A stretch of DNA of 64,000 nt from NCBI RefSeq assembly GCF_016820535.1, contig NZ_JADHDY010000009.1:1-64000 (forward strand), written 5' to 3'. This stretch comes from Sporosarcina beigongshangi (GTDB lineage Bacteria > Actinomycetota > Actinomycetes > Actinomycetales > Micrococcaceae). The notes under the pieces were generated by a model. It saw only the letters and a program-made list of their open reading frames with translations. It had not been told where the DNA came from and did not search any database. Positions 45,504-55,326 of this stretch are shown in pieces. The position numbers were made by a program, and so were the translations under genes. Position 1 is the stretch's first letter. Each line of letters opens with the position of its first letter.

Positions 45504-46598
45504 TCAGGGATGTTCGGTGAGATGGAACTCTCTGGTCAATTCGTCGATGGTGAATTGATTGCGTAGTTTGCATGCGCTGTTCTGGTTGGCGAACATTCCG
45601 GGTCGCCATACCGACTTATCCAGCGGCACAGTTTCGGTCCATCGGATGGGGACTATGTATTCGGCGGCGTCGGAGTTTTCGTCTGCTTGTGGATGCCGGT
45701 AGGCGCCTTTCAGCGGTAGTGACCGGAATGGCTGGCTTGACCCGTCCACGTTCAAGATAGCTTCGTCAGCCGGCATGGCGAGGCCCTGGACTATGCCGAC
45801 ACCGACGTAGCCGTGCTGGGGAACGTGAACGAATACCCGGGCACCTTGCGGAAGACTTTTTAAAGTTCGGGAGTACCAGTCGCCGCCGCCTGCTGAGATG
45901 AATCCATAGTTGCGCGCGTCTTCCCAGGAGCGTGAGTTGTTGTCGATGCCGAATGCTGCGTACCAGTCCCGCCCGTTCCAGCTGGCTCGGGTTGACTTGG
46001 CGCCGGCAGGCCCAGAGGCGCTGACGGGAGCAGTCTCGTCGATTAGCCATGTACGGGCTAGATAGTCGTGGCCGTTGTCGGTGAAGTAGCGGAATTTCAT
46101 GACGTTGATCGGAACATCGTGAAAGTTGTTCAGGTAGGCGACGATTCTCTCGGTACCGGGGTCCAAATCGCTGGCGATGATGGTCATGACGTGACCCGAA
46201 TTCAGTTCGTCGGGTACAGGTGCCCCATCGAACCGTTCCGCAAAGGCCTCGTCCAGGCTTTTGCCCGAATTAGCGGAGGCGAAAATGTTACGCACATCCT
46301 CATTGCCCAGTTCCTGAACCCAGGATGCATAGTCCAGGGCCTGGGCCACAACGTCCCGCGGCGTTCTGTCCCGTTTTAGCTCTAGGATGTGAAGAACGCC
46401 CTCGGAATCCAAGCCGAGCACGTCGATGTACTTGCCATATTTCGTCGCGACCTGGCTGCCGAGCAGGAGCAGTTTGGCTTCCAAAATTTCAGGATCGTCC
46501 AGAATCATTTGCTCCAGCTTCGCCTCCAGCGGCATGAGAGTTGGCAGTATCCGCTGTGGTTTGTCGTCAACGCGCCACAGACCGAGTTCGATCGGCAT
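45504..46598 (-). CDS. NucS-like (DUF91) PD-(D/E)xK nuclease-domain protein
   Basis: The 364-residue protein carries an N-terminal endonuclease NucS/DUF91-type domain. LEQMILDDPEILEAKLLLLG is followed by KYIDVLGLDSEGVLHILELKRDRTP, whose Asp and E-x-K match the PD-(D/E)xK site, then QALDYASWV. The C-terminal half (about 190-364) is unrecognised. The ATG at 46598 has GGGAAGGA six bases upstream. It is divergent from the SRA-HNH restriction gene (112-bp shared promoter region), which suggests a joint defence role rather than mismatch repair. Confidence 0.75.
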   Translation of the reverse strand: MPIELGLWRVDDKPQRILPTLMPLEAKLEQMILDDPEILEAKLLLLGSQVATKYGKYIDVLGLDSEGVLHILELKRDRTPRDVVAQALDYASWVQELGNEDVRNIFASANSGKSLDEAFAERFDGAPVPDELNSGHVMTIIASDLDPGTERIVAYLNNFHDVPINVMKFRYFTDNGHDYLARTWLIDETAPVSASGPAGAKSTRASWNGRDWYAAFGIDNNSRSWEDARNYGFISAGGGDWYSRTLKSLPQGARVFVHVPQHGYVGVGIVQGLAMPADEAILNVDGSSQPFRSLPLKGAYRHPQADENSDAAEYIVPIRWTETVPLDKSVWRPGMFANQNSACKLRNQFTIDELTREFHLTEHP

Positions 46599-46710
46599 TC
46601 TGGTCCTTCCCGTTTTTCCTTCTAGCAGGTGTTCGTTGGCAGTTCATTCAAACTACATCACGTCGCCCATTAGGCTTGACGGGTAATCAGAACAAACATG
46701 GGGGGCATTA

Positions 46711-47892
46711 GTGAGGGCACTATCAGAATTGACCCACGCGTCTGCGATTGCTGGGGCTGTTCAGGAGTTCAAAGACTTGGGGCGAGAAGCCTTTCTCCGC
46801 CAGCACGAACAGCGGCCGTCGGCTCGGTATTTTGCGGCTGTGGATGGCCTACATATTGATTCCAAACCGCTGCTGTCTGTCGCGTATGGATACCAGTATC
46901 CGGACCGAGGACCGCTTTCGGTTCGGTATTTTTCAGGCGGCGCCGAGGCTAGGAGGGCACTGAGCAGGTTCGGCTACGAACTGGTTGAGCTTCCTCCAGA
47001 GTCAACGTCAGTGGTTTACGGTGAGGTGCCTGATTGCCCACCCGGAACAGCATTCGAAGATCGGCGGGAGGCCTATGAAGCAGGCGTTCACCGAACAACA
47101 CAGGCAGGTATCGCCGGGCAAGCGGATGGCACTCAGTCCATCTGCCTTTCCGATGGCTACTCTGACGACAGGATCCAAGGAGACCTGATCAGTTACACCG
47201 GGTTCGGAGGAAGAGACGCCAATACCGGCCGTCACATCGCCGACCAACAGCTGGTTAAAGGCAACCTTGGTTTGATCGAGAACTACAAACTTGGGCGGCC
47301 AGTTCGGATACTGGTCAAAGAGTCCGTACTTACCAGCAAAAAATCTGACACTGAGTACATCTACCTCGGATTGTTTACCGTGACCAGCTGGAGCTGGGGT
47401 ATCCGGGATGGATGGAAAATCCTGATCTACCAACTGCGCGCTGTTTCAGGAGAAAGCCTTGCTCCGGAAGAGGTTGCTGCAGCCCTTGTCCGAGGCGAGG
47501 ACATACCAACCCAACGCCGCAGATCCAACATTAATCGCATCGTACGAAACTACGACGTTGCCGCTTCAGTTAAACGACTCTATGACAACTCCTGCCAGAT
47601 CTGCTCCACCCGGCTAGTCACAGCGGCTGGACCGTACTCGGAAGGCGCTCACATACGTCCGCTGGGCATTCCACACAACGGCCCGGACACGATGGAGAAC
47701 ATCCTTTGCCTGTGCCCCAACTGCCATACGCTCTTTGACGGCCATGCGTTGACTATCCAGTCAGACGGAACTGTCGTGAACTTGGGAGAGCCGTTCGGAA
47801 CGTTGATGGTCGATCCCGAACACCGACTGAACGCAGACCACATCGCTTACCAGAAAAAAATATCCACCGCTAAGTCTCACCCTGCCACCTGA
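46711..47892 (+). CDS. ScoMcrA-like type IV restriction enzyme (SRA-HNH)
   Basis: The 393-residue protein has three parts. Residues 1-95 resemble the N-terminal head of ScoMcrA (LGREAFLRQHEQRPSARYF and SVAYGYQYPDRGPLSVRYFSGG). An SRA/YDG modified-base reader covers about 100-255 (ICLSDGYSDDRIQGDLISYTG, GFGGRDANTG). A C-terminal HNH nuclease has SCQICSTRL, EGAHIRPLG, MENILCLCPNCHTLFDGH. It should cut DNA bearing modified cytosine, or phosphorothioate in ScoMcrA. The start is GTG 46711, with a weak G-rich site upstream. Confidence 0.85.
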   Translation: MRALSELTHASAIAGAVQEFKDLGREAFLRQHEQRPSARYFAAVDGLHIDSKPLLSVAYGYQYPDRGPLSVRYFSGGAEARRALSRFGYELVELPPESTSVVYGEVPDCPPGTAFEDRREAYEAGVHRTTQAGIAGQADGTQSICLSDGYSDDRIQGDLISYTGFGGRDANTGRHIADQQLVKGNLGLIENYKLGRPVRILVKESVLTSKKSDTEYIYLGLFTVTSWSWGIRDGWKILIYQLRAVSGESLAPEEVAAALVRGEDIPTQRRRSNINRIVRNYDVAASVKRLYDNSCQICSTRLVTAAGPYSEGAHIRPLGIPHNGPDTMENILCLCPNCHTLFDGHALTIQSDGTVVNLGEPFGTLMVDPEHRLNADHIAYQKKISTAKSHPAT

Positions 47893-48110
47893 GCAGTACT
47901 GAAGTGATCAGGATGAGACCCCCCAATTGCTTAAGGCGCCTTTCAACCGTTTCGTTGTGAGGGAGTTGCCCGGGCGACAAGGCAGCGAATGTCTTAACCG
48001 CCTTGCGGGTGGAAGGATCATCCACGCGGTGGGTCGAGTGGGCCTGGTTTAGAGCGGGGATGCTCCGCGTGATCGGAGCATCCGGATGGGATATTTGACG
48101 ATAGTTCCAA

Positions 48111-48347
48111 TTATTGGATGTTGAGTCGGAGTCTTTCGATTTCTATGGGGTTGAATCCTGACCAGTGGTGGTGGTCGTTCACGACGACGACGGGGGCTTG
48201 GGAGTAGCCGAGGTCTTGAACGTACTCGAGGGCGGCGGCGTTGGTGGTCAGGTCGACGACGTTGTACGGGATGCCGGCATGGTCCAGGGTCAGGCAGGTG
48301 AACTTGCATTGCTGACAGCCAGGCTTGCTGTAGACCGTGATGTTCAT
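48111..48347 (-). CDS. nrdH: NrdH/glutaredoxin-like redoxin
   Basis: The 78-residue protein is a glutaredoxin fold with KPGCQQCKFT (CxxC at 11-14), then the cis-Pro APVVVVN and SGFNPIEIERL, matching NrdH redoxins that reduce ribonucleotide reductase. No nrdE/F genes are near, so it is a mobile-element copy. The spacer 47893-48110 before it has no supported gene. Confidence 0.85.
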   Translation of the reverse strand: MNITVYSKPGCQQCKFTCLTLDHAGIPYNVVDLTTNAAALEYVQDLGYSQAPVVVVNDHHHWSGFNPIEIERLRLNIQ

Positions 48348-48395
48348 GGCCCTAACCTCACTCTGTTTCTTCCGGTGTTGGATAGCGTGGAACTG

Positions 48396-49418
48396 CTATT
48401 TGCACGTCCGGTACGCGGTGTTCTTGTGTTGTGCCCAGCCGGATACGACGCCGGCCCCGAACATTTGATCCAGCAGCCTCGCCAGGTGATAGTCAGGGTC
48501 GAACGTCAGGGCGACGTGCATGTAGTTCGCGGCGGCGGTTCCCTTGCCCTTCCACCAGCAGATGTGCCCGAGCATCGTCAACGGGGCCGCAGCATGGGTC
48601 GGGGCGGCGATGGTGAGCAACTGCCGCAGCAGCTTTTCTGCGCTGTCGATCCGGCCCCATTGCGGGGCCTCATCCGTGGCGCCAAAGAGTGTGGCTCCCA
48701 TGGGTTCGTTGATGCCAGGCATGTCGGCTAGGACCTGGTCCCTGAGCCCGACGTGCTGCAGTCCGGCCAGGACCTTAGCCAACTGCTCGTGGGTGGGTTC
48801 GTTGCCGTGGTCGATGAGGTCCGTCCACAACCGGTAGACCGCGTCAAGGCTCTTGGCGGGGTTGGTGGTCATGTCCCGCAGCGCTGACTCGACCGCGTCG
48901 TGATCGACAGCGGCGAACAACTCCGGGATGGCAGGTGTGTCGTTATGTTCGATGAGGCTGCCCTGGTAGATCAGCTCGGCGTTGAGGGTGCTGGTTTCAA
49001 GGGCAGTTAGCGGGGTTTCCTTGCCGCAGAAGGTGGGGTTGGCACCGTCGTACGGGGCAAAGGATGTGGGGCCGACAATCCATACGTGATGGACCAGCAG
49101 CCCGGCGGCTGAGAACTGGTGCTTGAGCCCTTGGATCATGGTGACGAAGGGCTTGGGGTGTTCCTGGCCCCACGGCTGGTGGGTGAACAGGGCGATGAGG
49201 ACGGCGGTGGCGTCGTGATCGATACCGAAGTAGTGGGCGACGCGTTCAGCGTAGGTCTCGATGAAGTCCGTGGTGCCGGGCAGGTTCACGCGGAGGGTGG
49301 GGCCGAGGGCTGCGCCGTCAAGGGCGACGCAGACGAGGCTTTCTTGGGGCCAGTAGCCGAGGCTGTGGCCCATGTAGCTGATGGCGACGGCCGGGCTGCT
49401 GATTCTGATCGGTTCCAT
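48396..49418 (-). CDS. DUF4192 domain protein
   Basis: The 340-residue protein matches DUF4192 throughout: EPIRISSPAVAISYMGHSLGY, PQESLVCVALDG, LRVNLPG near the start, and LLTIAAPTHAAAPLTMLGH plus ALTFDPDYHLARLLDQM near the end. The family is widespread on actinobacterial plasmids and ICEs and has no established role. The ATG at 49418 has GAGGAG seven bases upstream; the longer open frame is unsupported. It lies 48 bases upstream of the NrdH-like gene on the same strand. Confidence 0.88.
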   Translation of the reverse strand: MEPIRISSPAVAISYMGHSLGYWPQESLVCVALDGAALGPTLRVNLPGTTDFIETYAERVAHYFGIDHDATAVLIALFTHQPWGQEHPKPFVTMIQGLKHQFSAAGLLVHHVWIVGPTSFAPYDGANPTFCGKETPLTALETSTLNAELIYQGSLIEHNDTPAIPELFAAVDHDAVESALRDMTTNPAKSLDAVYRLWTDLIDHGNEPTHEQLAKVLAGLQHVGLRDQVLADMPGINEPMGATLFGATDEAPQWGRIDSAEKLLRQLLTIAAPTHAAAPLTMLGHICWWKGKGTAAANYMHVALTFDPDYHLARLLDQMFGAGVVSGWAQHKNTAYRTCK

Positions 49419-49792
49419 TGTCTTGCTCCTCTGTGGTGGACGGTGGCTGGGTGTTCGCGGCCGCCTGCTCTGTTGGTGCCTTCTGGTAAGAGGAATCACC
49501 GCTGGGTTTTAGGGGCCGGAATGCAACTTGGGGTACCGGGAACGGGGCAAAAATTGTTGCGAGGAAATAAGCGACGCAGGAGCGCCGAGAAAGAATTTTC
49601 GGAGGAGGGACCGGCGCGGAGCGCCCTGGTTGCGTGGAGGACCCGCCCAGCGATGATGGGGTACCAGAAGGCACAACGTCGTTCGGCATGTGTTCATATG
49701 GGTCCATCACGCCAGGCCGTCGTTTGGGCTGACCAATGTATAACAGGTGGCGTATCCGAAATGCCTGCTGATTTCGTCTATTTACCTCTTTC

Positions 49793-49834
49793 GTGGTGAC
49801 AGTGCGGTTCTGTTTAAATGGCGGTATTTGAAAC
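49793..49834 (+). repeat. Left copy of an imperfect inverted repeat
   Basis: CGTGGTG, a G/T-rich gap and GGCGGTATTTGAAACCGG here match, on the opposite strand, the segment at 50547-50578 (CGTGGTGG...GGCGGTAGTTGAAACCGG). The 17-of-18 match over the second block is beyond chance by eye. Confidence 0.55.
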
Positions 49835-50025
49835 CGGCAGTCCATGTATCCGGTACCGATGCTCCACAGCGGGGTACTGACCACCTTCCAGAGCCGGCTG
49901 GGTATTGGTGGGGACGCGCGGCACTGACCATGGCACTCGTAAACGAGGTCGTCGGACTGTGCGGGACACCGGCAAACTGATGTCCTTGGTGCCTGTTGGA
50001 TCGACGGCTTGTGGCCCGTTTCAGC

Positions 50026-50059
50026 CCTGAATGTGAACCATGTTGATTGCACATTCAGG
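50026..50059. repeat. Inverted repeat CCTGAATGTG / CACATTCAGG
   Basis: A perfect 10-bp stem around a 14-base loop, between the two inverted copies above. No T run follows, so it is not an obvious terminator. Confidence 0.55.
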
Positions 50060-50546
50060 CCAAAAGGGCGCCATGAATCGGCTGCACCACTGGTGATTCG
50101 ATTGAGCTGGCAGGTGTTCAGGGATGCCCATTGTGCAGTGTCTCGGATCAGGAACTTCTGTCAGCCTGCGTCCGGGAACACTGCCCGAATATGGCCATGA
50201 GATCTACCCGCAGACCAAGGGGTTGCGGGTACCCATTCCCTTGCAGTTTTAGCCCAGTTGTGCCACTTCCGTTGCGGCCAGGGTCGACGGGCCGGCCAGC
50301 CGGTTTGTCTGCACGGTGGCCGGTCGTCTCCGGCGAGACGGCAGTGCCTGCCAGCCAGGATCTGTGCACGCCGGGAGTCGGCCAGGGACGCGGTTGGCAG
50401 CCGCAAGACCGATGGGCGGCCCGCCAGCATTCCCGCTTCAGTGGCGGATCGGAAAGTCGGAGGCGATCTTCTGCTCCCGGGGGAAGTAGATGCCGGCAAC
50501 AGTACCCGGTCCGTGGAACTGCAGTACCGCATAGGATGAGCACCGG

Positions 50547-50578
50547 TTTCAACTACCGCCGATTAAAACGGTTCCACC
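50547..50578 (-). repeat. Right copy of the imperfect inverted repeat
   Basis: The complement of this stretch reads TGGTGGAACCG..., then GGCGGTAGTTGAAACCGG, pairing with 49793-49834 about 700 bases away. Confidence 0.55.
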
Positions 50579-51019
50579 ACGAGTTGCGTTTAGGAGTCAT
50601 GGACCTGACCGCCAGGGATGTACCGAATTCTGTTGTTGGTGAAGCAGTCGACGGAGACACATCCGCCGAGATACCGCTTCCAATGCGGTTCATGCCGGGA
50701 GCCGATCGTCGGAGGTGGCTGCAGAGAGTGCGCTTCGCGAGTATCCGGGGTCGCAAGTGCAGAGCCCGCGCGAACTATGCGATCTCTGGCGGCGTCGGGA
50801 GAGTCAGCCGAGTGTGAACCGCTCTGGGACATTTTTCATGTTGATTCTTGTTAGGGTACAAATCCATACGCCTGGGAGTTCAAGATCCTGATTGTTCGCG
50901 AGTTGAATCTCATCGTGGCTACATCAGGAGTGCCCCAGATTCGTAAACAAACATTTTGAAGCGCGACTGGCTGTGAGCGACTGGGACCTATCGTTCGCTG
51001 CCGCCCGTGGAGGATGACA

Positions 51020-52672
51020 TCATGGTGAACAAATGGGAGTAGCCAAGATATGCGCTTTGAGGCTTTCATGAGAGGTTGCGGTGTTTGTCGCCACTGTGTT
51101 CCACCACGGACTGAGCTTGGACGCATATAAGGTGTTCCGCTTTGATGTAAGCAGGTTGGCTCTACTTATGACAATCCCGTGCCTCGCGCGCGACAACATC
51201 ACTAAGAGGATTCGCTTCTCTTCGCTTAGCTCAGTGGCGGACTTAGCCAGGAAGCTGGGCAAATGCCCCTGTTCAAGACCTGGCATGAAGACCCAATCGA
51301 ATTGTTGTCCTTTGCCCGTGTGGGCATTTAGGAGGTGGACTCCTGGACCGACGACCGCTTTGGGATCGCGTACTTGCAGCTGTCGGATTTTTAGTTGCAG
51401 GTCGTCCCCTTCCTGATAGGAATTGGCCAACAATTCGATGGCATCACGTAGTGTTCCGAGTGCCTCCGGGTCATTCGGGGGAATCAGGAGTTCGGATGCG
51501 TCCTTCAGATCCTCAACGACCGCGCCGCGCGGTAAGTCCGCAACGGCACGCTGCAGCAGGGCCACGGTCCGCGCATCGTCGATGGCGGACTCCCAGCGAA
51601 TAAAGTTAATCGACGATTGCGAGCTAAACTCGGCGTCAATCAGTTTTCGGCGCCATGCTGCCCGAGTAATCACGCCAATCGACAACTCTGGATTCCGACC
51701 CAAGAGCGCCCCACAAGCGCCCACTATGTATTTCGCCTCGACATCGTCAGTTGCCCAGGTGAATGATGCGGCCGCACCGCCATCTCGCCACGAATCAGGG
51801 TCAGCTGCTAACAGCTCAGACGCTCCGTACTCCCGCGTCAACCCATTCAACACTCGCAGTACCGCAGGCGAGGATCGATAGGAGGTGGTCAAGGACTCGG
51901 GCGTGCCACAAATCAGACGGAGCCGGGCTTCAACTTCTACTGGCTGTGCGCCTGCCCAAGAGTAGATTCCCTGGAGTGGGTCACCAACAAACATTCTGTG
52001 CCCAATGCTGCTGTTTAGGGCAATCTCAAGTTGCTGGACGGACAAATCCTGAAATTCGTCGACAAGTACCGCTCCATAACGACCTTGGTATAGTGCCCCG
52101 ATCCCGGTCACGCTCAGTAGGCGCTGGGCGTGCCTCAATAGGTCGCCGTAGTGCATGGCGCCAGCCGCTTGGCGAGCGGTTTCGACATCCAGTGCTAGAC
52201 GGTTTCCTTTGGCTTCCAGAGCCTCAATGATTTCGGCGTCCGTTGACGGGATTCGTTTTAAAGCAGCCAGTACGCCGTCCGCCAGTGCGACACTTTCTGC
52301 GTCTGCATCATAGGAACGAAATGCCAGTCCCAAAGTTCGTGGTGTCGGCATCTCAAATTCAGTAGAAATGCCCAGCGTTTTTCCGTGTGATCGGACGATT
52401 TCGGCCCCGTGTCCGTGGAAATTTCGCACGTCGACGTAACGTCGGAAATTGACGTCACCCAGCTCTTCTCTGATTCTGGCGGCTAAGTTTTGTTTGGATC
52501 GGTTGGAGAATGTCAATGCAAGAATTTTCTGATGTGGCAGCAGTTCTTTTGCCAGGGTAGAAGCTGTCAGCGCAAGCAATTCAGTCTTGCCGCAGCCGGG
52601 GGGTGCGATCACCAAACGGTTGGAGCATGAACTGTTTGCCGGCTCGATTCCATCGTTGTTAGTTAGACTCAA
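51020..52672 (-). CDS. gajB: Gabija defence helicase GajB (UvrD-like)
   Basis: The 550-residue superfamily-1 helicase has Walker A IAPPGCGKTELL (22-33), LALTFSNRSKQNLAARI, motif II AVLVDEFQDLSVQQLEI, motif III FVGDPLQGIYSWAGA, motif IV SYRSSPAVLRVLN and the late HTGKGQQFDWVFMPG and VMLSRARHG. It follows gajA with a 14-base overlap, the standard Gabija arrangement. GajB senses or uses DNA ends and nucleotide state to activate GajA. It starts at a TTG (52672) without a clear ribosome site, so it probably depends on coupling to gajA. Confidence 0.85.
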   Translation of the reverse strand: MSLTNNDGIEPANSSCSNRLVIAPPGCGKTELLALTASTLAKELLPHQKILALTFSNRSKQNLAARIREELGDVNFRRYVDVRNFHGHGAEIVRSHGKTLGISTEFEMPTPRTLGLAFRSYDADAESVALADGVLAALKRIPSTDAEIIEALEAKGNRLALDVETARQAAGAMHYGDLLRHAQRLLSVTGIGALYQGRYGAVLVDEFQDLSVQQLEIALNSSIGHRMFVGDPLQGIYSWAGAQPVEVEARLRLICGTPESLTTSYRSSPAVLRVLNGLTREYGASELLAADPDSWRDGGAAASFTWATDDVEAKYIVGACGALLGRNPELSIGVITRAAWRRKLIDAEFSSQSSINFIRWESAIDDARTVALLQRAVADLPRGAVVEDLKDASELLIPPNDPEALGTLRDAIELLANSYQEGDDLQLKIRQLQVRDPKAVVGPGVHLLNAHTGKGQQFDWVFMPGLEQGHLPSFLAKSATELSEEKRILLVMLSRARHGIVISRANLLTSKRNTLYASKLSPWWNTVATNTATSHESLKAHILATPICSP

Positions 52673-54281
52673 GTTGCTTCAACTTCCCGAGCAGGGCTGC
52701 CACGCTCGTTACTCTCCCAGCCACATCTGCGGTCATGCCTGCCGCCGCGATGGTGGCGGCTCCGACCTTGTCCTTTCGGCAAAACTTGGCCATGTCTATG
52801 TCGTTCAAATCGTCTAGCTCCGTTGCCTGGGCGGACATCTTGATTGCTTTTTCGCTGAATCCGCCGGCGATCAAGAGTCTGGCGAGAGCAGGGCCACCGA
52901 AGGCAACGGCATATTCGTTCTCGAGGTCTTCTTTCGATTCCCATACATGTGTTCCGAGGATATTCTTGGGTCGGCCACCGAATGCTCCAACCCATGGCCC
53001 GCTCTCTTTGACATCAACGAGTCCCAGGATATGCGTTCCGAATCCGTCTTTCCCTAGCAGCTTGTATACATTGGCGAATTTGTCCGCCCCGTCGAGCTCA
53101 AAGACCATCGCTCCACAACGGTCGAGACTAATATCAAGGGCTGCTGCCACGCCTTCAACGATCACGCGATCCGCGATGCCTTCGACCACAATGACATATT
53201 TCGACGTCAACGCTTCGAGGACACGATGTGACCACCAGTGCGACCGAACCTTGTCTACGACGGAGATCTTGCTCCTCGGAATCTGGGTTGCATTGCCATC
53301 CCTCCCGATGGCTACAACTTGCCAGGGTTCGTGGGGTTGAACTATGTATGGGGAGTGGGTGACCAGTATTTTTTGGTTCGCGGATTTCGAGAACAACTCA
53401 CTCAGTGTTCGCTGGCTCGCCGGATGGAGGTGCAGTTCTGGCTCATCAATGGCAACAATATTGGCAGTACTCTGCGACAAATCAAAAAGAGTCATAGACA
53501 TGAGCTGTCGGACCCCATCGGATTGCTCAGTGATCTGCGTCTGGTGTCCATCCTTGTTTACAAAAAGGGAAACGCCTTCGAGAACTGACTGCTCGGGATC
53601 TGCCACTGACCTAAATGAAATATCACCGGAGCTAACGATTCTAGGCATGGACTTTGAGAGGTGTCCCGCGACTGATTCGCGCAAACTCCCTACGGATTCA
53701 CTTTGGTCGAGCTTGATGTTGAACTGAGCCAGAAGATCGGTCAGTCCGGTTTTTTCATCACCCAAGTCGAGATTGCTCAGGAGGAGTCTAAGCGCGCTAT
53801 TCGGTCCAAGTAGTTGGGCTGGTCCGGAACCCCGTGTTGCGGGTAGATATCGCCAGCCGATGGCATCTAACTGGTCTCGTGAAAGCCGCGCTGAGTCATC
53901 GCCGCGATCAGGCAACTTCCGGTTGACCACAACGGACTCAGGATCGTCGGGGTCGATGGTGACCTCGAGTCGGATGCGGAGCTGCTCATGTTCTGGGGTA
54001 CCAGCGACATCAATTTCACGGTGGAATAGCCTCTTCTCGAGCACGGAAAAAGAATCCAATGTGACGGCGACGACAAGCGGTTCGTCCGCTTCGGCGATGT
54101 CGGCAGCGGACAAAGACTGATACAGCTGGGAGGTGGTGGCGCCCAAGGCCAGATTGAGTAATCTGAGGATCGACGATTTTCCAACATCGTTGGCTCCGAC
54201 AATTACCATGTCGCCCCGGACCTCAAGGTCCAGTTGCGGGACTCTGGAGTGGTTGGCGATGGATATCTGCGTGATCTTCAT
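52659..54281 (-). CDS. gajA: Gabija defence nuclease GajA (AAA + TOPRIM, OLD-family)
   Basis: The 540-residue protein has an ABC-type AAA domain with Walker A VGANDVGKSSIL (28-39), signature-like QSDGVRQLMSM (253-263) and Walker B NIVAIDEPELHLHP (274-287). Then TOPRIM: YVIVVEGIADRVIVEG with the conserved Glu at about 367 and a later acidic pair in LGLVDVKE (about 419-426). This is the GajA/OLD plan: a nucleotide-regulated DNA-nicking nuclease active when NTPs are depleted by phage. The ATG at 54281 follows GGGGGAAA. Partner gajB overlaps its end. Confidence 0.87.
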   Translation of the reverse strand: MKITQISIANHSRVPQLDLEVRGDMVIVGANDVGKSSILRLLNLALGATTSQLYQSLSAADIAEADEPLVVAVTLDSFSVLEKRLFHREIDVAGTPEHEQLRIRLEVTIDPDDPESVVVNRKLPDRGDDSARLSRDQLDAIGWRYLPATRGSGPAQLLGPNSALRLLLSNLDLGDEKTGLTDLLAQFNIKLDQSESVGSLRESVAGHLSKSMPRIVSSGDISFRSVADPEQSVLEGVSLFVNKDGHQTQITEQSDGVRQLMSMTLFDLSQSTANIVAIDEPELHLHPASQRTLSELFSKSANQKILVTHSPYIVQPHEPWQVVAIGRDGNATQIPRSKISVVDKVRSHWWSHRVLEALTSKYVIVVEGIADRVIVEGVAAALDISLDRCGAMVFELDGADKFANVYKLLGKDGFGTHILGLVDVKESGPWVGAFGGRPKNILGTHVWESKEDLENEYAVAFGGPALARLLIAGGFSEKAIKMSAQATELDDLNDIDMAKFCRKDKVGAATIAAAGMTADVAGRVTSVAALLGKLKQLESN

Positions 54282-54293
54282 AGTTTCCCCCAA

Positions 54294-55326
54294 CTGTTCG
54301 ATCGCAGCGGAACCGCAGGCGGCCTCTTGGCCACACGACAGTGATCAACTTCATATGCTAGCTCAAGTCTCCCGAGATGCATGATAGTTCGCAGTCCTCC
54401 TGACAGTCGGGGACGTAATTTACCGAAGTAACCGCGAAGTGGCGTAAGACCAGCCAAATTCGAAGCATCTCTTACCAATCGTTATGACAACAGCGACGAA
54501 ACTACCATCGCCAATGCAGCCATGATCTACTGGCTCGTCAGAATCAGAGTTCCCAGCTGTGCAAGGCCGTGGCCGACTTCATCTCTAATCAAACACCGCA
54601 CGCAAGAGTCGCCTTACCGCCGTTTGGGCACGTTCGGCGGGTCCGGTGCCATCGCAGCCGGCCGCATGGCTGTCCTCCGCCGACGGCTCAGACTCTCCGG
54701 CATGCATGCAATGCTCCGATCTCGGCGACACGAGCATCATCACCAGTGGGGCAACAAGTCAGTACCGACCTCCAGAAAACCATGGCCAACCACGATAACC
54801 TGCAAATCTGACGCGCAACCCGCGGGACACATCAGCGGCCAGAACGTCACAGTAGACTCCTCCAGGGAGACGGGCAGACCAGAACGAGCAGAAATCCGGC
54901 CTCCTTAAACTTCGAGGCTAAAGAGACACTTCCGCAAGTAGGCGCCAGTACGGCCTGTGGAAGGCCTAGCGAGTAACCTAGATTGGAAGCGTCCGGATTT
55001 ACGTGGGTATCGGACGGTGTTGTCTGGCCACCTTGGTTGTTGATGATCATGCGGGTTAGCGCTTGCCATCGAAGTTGCAGCCCATGATGGTGGGCACAGT
55101 CAGCTTGCTTGGGGTCCAAAGAAATTGACGCTACCCTCTGAAATTGGTTGGCACGGGCGCCGTCAATTGGGCGGGTCTGCTCACCATCACTACCTAGGGA
55201 CTCTACGCACAGCCCATGGATACCTACTGCCAAGGAGGGGCATCCATCAGTGGAAGTCGGAGTGAGTAGAGTCAGAGACGGAGGCGGTAAGCTTGAACGT
55301 CTTATTGAAGGAGAATCTGTATTCTG
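54294..55326. other. 1-kb spacer between gajA and the methyltransferase
   Basis: No complete gene is supported. A possible transposase tail lies at 54432-54548. The promoter of the methyltransferase operon should be near 55260, where a GAAGGAGAAT ribosome site precedes the start. Confidence 0.4.
54432..54548 (+). pseudogene. Possible C-terminal transposase fragment
   Basis: The frame reads SLTNRYDNSDETTIANAAM, then IYWLVRIRV, resembling the end of IS5-like DDE transposases (RYD..DET..A.AMI.L..R). It is bounded by stops and has no catalytic residues. The assignment is weak. Confidence 0.25.

Larger units (their letters stand above)
49419..51019. other. 1.6-kb spacer with degenerate repeats
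   Basis: No gene could be supported in this span. It contains an imperfect inverted repeat (about 49793-49834 and 50547-50578, sharing GGCGGTANTTGAAACCGG) and a 10-bp stem at 50026-50059. It may be the worn remains of an insertion sequence. Confidence 0.5.

Noticed and set aside
54847-55233. 128-residue minus-strand ORF
   Set aside because: No ribosome site and no family; the region has no sustained coding bias.
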